From Scandinavium sp036495715 (GTDB lineage: Bacteria; Pseudomonadota; Gammaproteobacteria; Enterobacterales; Enterobacteriaceae), in NCBI GenBank assembly GCA_036495715.1, contig DASXML010000077.1, positions 1-64,000 on the forward strand: a stretch of 64,000 nucleotides of DNA. Reading direction: 5' to 3'. Both the position numbers and the translations under genes were made by a program. Every line of letters starts with the position of its first letter. The stretch's first letter is position 1. This document shows, piece by piece, positions 61,993-64,000 of this stretch. The notes under the pieces were generated by a model. It had not been told where the DNA came from, did no database searches, and worked only from the letters and a program-made list of their open reading frames with translations.

Positions 61993-62996
61993 TGGTGCAA
62001 TCTCTGCTTAAACACCGTGAAGCGCTGCTCGCGGCGGTGATCGTGTTACTGGTCGCCGCTATCGGCAGCCGCACACCGTCATTTATCGCCCCCGGTAATC
62101 TGGTGGAAATGTTCAACGATACGGCGATTTTGATAATCCTCGCCCTCGGCCAGATGATGGTGTTGTTGACCAAAGGCATTGACCTGTCGATGGCCGCCAA
62201 TCTGGCGCTTTCCGGCATGATTGTGGCGCTGCTCAATTTCCATCATCCGGAGATCCCGGTCATTGCCCTGCTGGCGCTGGCAACATTACTCGGCCTCGTC
62301 ATGGGCATCATCAACGGGCTGCTGGTGTGGAAACTGGGCATTCCGGCGATTGTGGTGACGTTGGGTACGATGAGCATTTATCGCGGGATAATTTTCCTGC
62401 TCTCCAACGGCGGCTGGGTTAACTCCAACCAGATGAGCGCCGATTTTCTCGGTCTGCCGCGCGCCGCACTGCTGGGCCTGCCGGTGCTGAGCTGGTTCGC
62501 CATCGCCGCGCTGTTTATTGTCGGTTATTTCCTGCGTTATAGCCGTACCGGACGCGCGTTGTACACCGCTGGCGGCAACGCTACGGCAGCGTATTACACC
62601 GGGATCAACGCCGGAAAAATGCAGTTCGTCAGCTTCTGTCTCTCCGGTGCGCTCGCCGGATTTTGCGGCTATTTGTGGATCTCACGCTTTGCGGTGGCCT
62701 ACGTCGATGTCGCCAACGGCTTCGAATTACAGGTCGTTGCGGCCTGTGTGATCGGCGGGATCAGCACCATGGGCGGCACCGGGCGCGTGCTCGGCTGCTT
62801 GTTTGGGGCATTGTTCCTTGGCGTTATCAATAACGCGCTGCCGGTGATCGGCGTATCGCCTTTCTGGCAGATGGCGATTTCCGGCGCGGTGATTGTGATT
62901 GCGGTGGTGCTCAACGAGCGCGGCAACAAACGCAAAGGCCGTCTGATCCTGCGTGATGCGGTGCTGGCTCGGCAAAAAATGGCGGTGAAATCATGA
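61989..62996 (+). CDS. rhaP: rhamnose ABC transporter permease RhaP
   Basis: 335-residue inner membrane permease of the RbsC/LsrC family with about eight to ten hydrophobic segments. Conserved LTKGIDLSMAANLALSGM and the ATPase-contact/glycine-rich loop VIGGISTMGGTGRVLG. Start ATG at 61989 overlaps the ATPase stop; a second ATG one codon later is equally possible. Stop overlaps the next gene by 4 bp, so all three are translationally coupled. Confidence 0.9.
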   Translation: MMVQSLLKHREALLAAVIVLLVAAIGSRTPSFIAPGNLVEMFNDTAILIILALGQMMVLLTKGIDLSMAANLALSGMIVALLNFHHPEIPVIALLALATLLGLVMGIINGLLVWKLGIPAIVVTLGTMSIYRGIIFLLSNGGWVNSNQMSADFLGLPRAALLGLPVLSWFAIAALFIVGYFLRYSRTGRALYTAGGNATAAYYTGINAGKMQFVSFCLSGALAGFCGYLWISRFAVAYVDVANGFELQVVAACVIGGISTMGGTGRVLGCLFGALFLGVINNALPVIGVSPFWQMAISGAVIVIAVVLNERGNKRKGRLILRDAVLARQKMAVKS

Positions 62997-63997
62997 CCAA
63001 AATTTTGACGACTGACGAAGTGCAAAACTCGTCATCCACGCCGTCCCTTTTCCAACGTCTCGCATGCTGGGAAGGATTTTTGCTGGCGGTCACGCTGGCG
63101 GTGTTCGTGGTGAATGCGTTCGCGTCACCCTATTTCCTCAACATCTGGAATCTGTCGGATGCCACGTTCAACTTCACTGAAAAAGCGATCATCGTGCTGC
63201 CGATGGCGATGCTGATCATTGCCCGTGAAATTGACCTGTCGGTGGCGGCCATTATCGCGCTTAGCTCGACGGCAATGGGCTTCTGCGCGGCGGCAGGCGT
63301 GGATACGCCACTGCTGGTGCTGGTTGGGCTTGGGGTTGGCGTGCTATGTGGACTGGTGAATGGATTACTGGTCACCCGGCTGAACCTTTCTTCGATTGTG
63401 ATAACCATCGGCACCATGAGCCTGTTCCGCGGCATCTCTTACATCCTGCTCGGCGATCGGGCGCTGAATCACTACCCGGCGAGTTTTGCCTGGTTTGGTC
63501 AGGGCTACGTGTGGGGCGCGCTGTCGTTTGAGTTCGCACTGTTTATCCTGCTCGCCGCGATTTTTACCTTCGTGCTGCACAAAACCAACTTTGGTCGCCG
63601 CACGTTCGCCATTGGCAATAACCCCACCGGCGCGTGGTTTTCCGGGATTAACGTTAAACGCCACAACCTGCTCCTGTTCGTGCTGGTCGGTTTGATGTCC
63701 GGGCTTGCGGCGGTGCTGCTGACGTCGCGTTTGGGTAGTACGCGCCCCACCATCGCACTCGGCTGGGAGCTGTCAGTGGTGACAATGGCGGTGCTCGGCG
63801 GCGTCAATATTCTTGGCGGCTCCGGCAGCATGGTCGGCGTGATTATCGCGGCGTTCCTGATGGGGCTGGTGACGTTTGGCCTGAGCCTGCTCAACGTGCC
63901 GGGCATTGTGATGTCGATAATCATCGGCGCGATGCTGATCGTGGTTATCTCGCTGCCGATTATTACGCGGCGCATTTTACAGCGAAGACGGAATTAA
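62993..63997 (+). CDS. rhaQ: rhamnose ABC transporter permease RhaQ
   Basis: 334-residue second permease, paralogous to RhaP. Same landmarks: IAREIDLSVAAIIALSSTAMG and VLGGVNILGGSGSMVG. Has a longer N-terminal cytoplasmic tail (about 24 residues) before the first helix. Complete: stop TAA at 63995-63997, 3 bases before the window end. Whether rhaM or another gene follows cannot be seen. Confidence 0.9.
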   Translation: MTKILTTDEVQNSSSTPSLFQRLACWEGFLLAVTLAVFVVNAFASPYFLNIWNLSDATFNFTEKAIIVLPMAMLIIAREIDLSVAAIIALSSTAMGFCAAAGVDTPLLVLVGLGVGVLCGLVNGLLVTRLNLSSIVITIGTMSLFRGISYILLGDRALNHYPASFAWFGQGYVWGALSFEFALFILLAAIFTFVLHKTNFGRRTFAIGNNPTGAWFSGINVKRHNLLLFVLVGLMSGLAAVLLTSRLGSTRPTIALGWELSVVTMAVLGGVNILGGSGSMVGVIIAAFLMGLVTFGLSLLNVPGIVMSIIIGAMLIVVISLPIITRRILQRRRN

Positions 63998-64000
63998 CGC

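Noticed and set aside
59396..63997. AI-2 (Lsr) transporter
   Set aside because: The components resemble LsrABCD, but lsrK, lsrR, lsrF and lsrG are absent and the genes directly follow rhaBAD, so rhamnose is the better substrate.
1..64000. CRISPR array, insertion sequence, prophage, tRNA
   Set aside because: No regularly spaced direct repeats, transposase, integrase or cloverleaf-like sequence was recognised. The repeats seen are REP/BIME and one ERIC.

Overview
This window is a chromosomal segment of a gamma-proteobacterium of the family Enterobacteriaceae, close to Escherichia, Citrobacter and Enterobacter. Nearly every gene is a full-length, easily recognised relative of the E. coli K-12 segment running from the rrnB/murI end to the rha locus, in the same order. 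The genus cannot be fixed from the sequence alone. Several differences from K-12 (katG position, loss of a large block after rraA, a second rhamnose transporter) point to an Enterobacter/Lelliottia/Leclercia/Citrobacter-type genome. No insertion sequence, prophage, tRNA, rRNA body or CRISPR array was seen.

Layout. 1-8.2 kb: an rRNA operon P1 promoter leaving the window on the minus strand, murI, btuB with its cobalamin riboswitch, trmA, yijD-fabR, sthA, oxyR and the divergent sRNA OxyS. 8.2-15.6 kb: arginine genes argHBC/argE around a bipolar ARG-box operator, then ppc. 15.7-18 kb: katG, here next to yijO instead of next to metF. 18-28.6 kb: a divergent locus (frwC-frwB-pflD-pflC-frwD and ptsA-fsaB-gldA) with a complete PTS, a glycyl radical enzyme and its activase, a fructose-6-phosphate aldolase and glycerol dehydrogenase. 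It matches the recently described anhydromannitol ('anhydroglycolysis') route. 28.6-33.9 kb: metF, metBL, metJ with MetJ boxes. 34-36.5 kb: an AT-richer accessory pair, a GPH-family symporter and a KdgM-type porin, with a KdgR-like box. 36.5-45.1 kb: rpmE, priA, cytR, ftsN, hslVU (sigma-32 promoter), an ERIC element, menA, rraA. 45.1-52.2 kb: a DUF1993 gene, pfkA, fieF, cpxP with its 3' sRNA CpxQ, cpxRA, yiiM, sodA. 52.5-64 kb: the rhamnose locus rhaT, rhaSR, rhaBAD, then a complete rhamnose ABC importer (binding protein, ATPase, two permeases) ending 3 bases before the window edge.

How it fits together. Stress regulation recurs: OxyR/OxyS/KatG for peroxide, SodA for superoxide, Cpx for the envelope, sigma-32 for HslVU. 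Sugar catabolism is the other theme: the frw/pfl/fsa/gld module makes glyceraldehyde-3-phosphate plus a three-carbon reduced product anaerobically. The rha locus has both a proton symporter and an ABC importer feeding RhaA, RhaB and RhaD. REP/BIME repeats sit in many intergenic gaps, and one ERIC element lies between hslU and menA.
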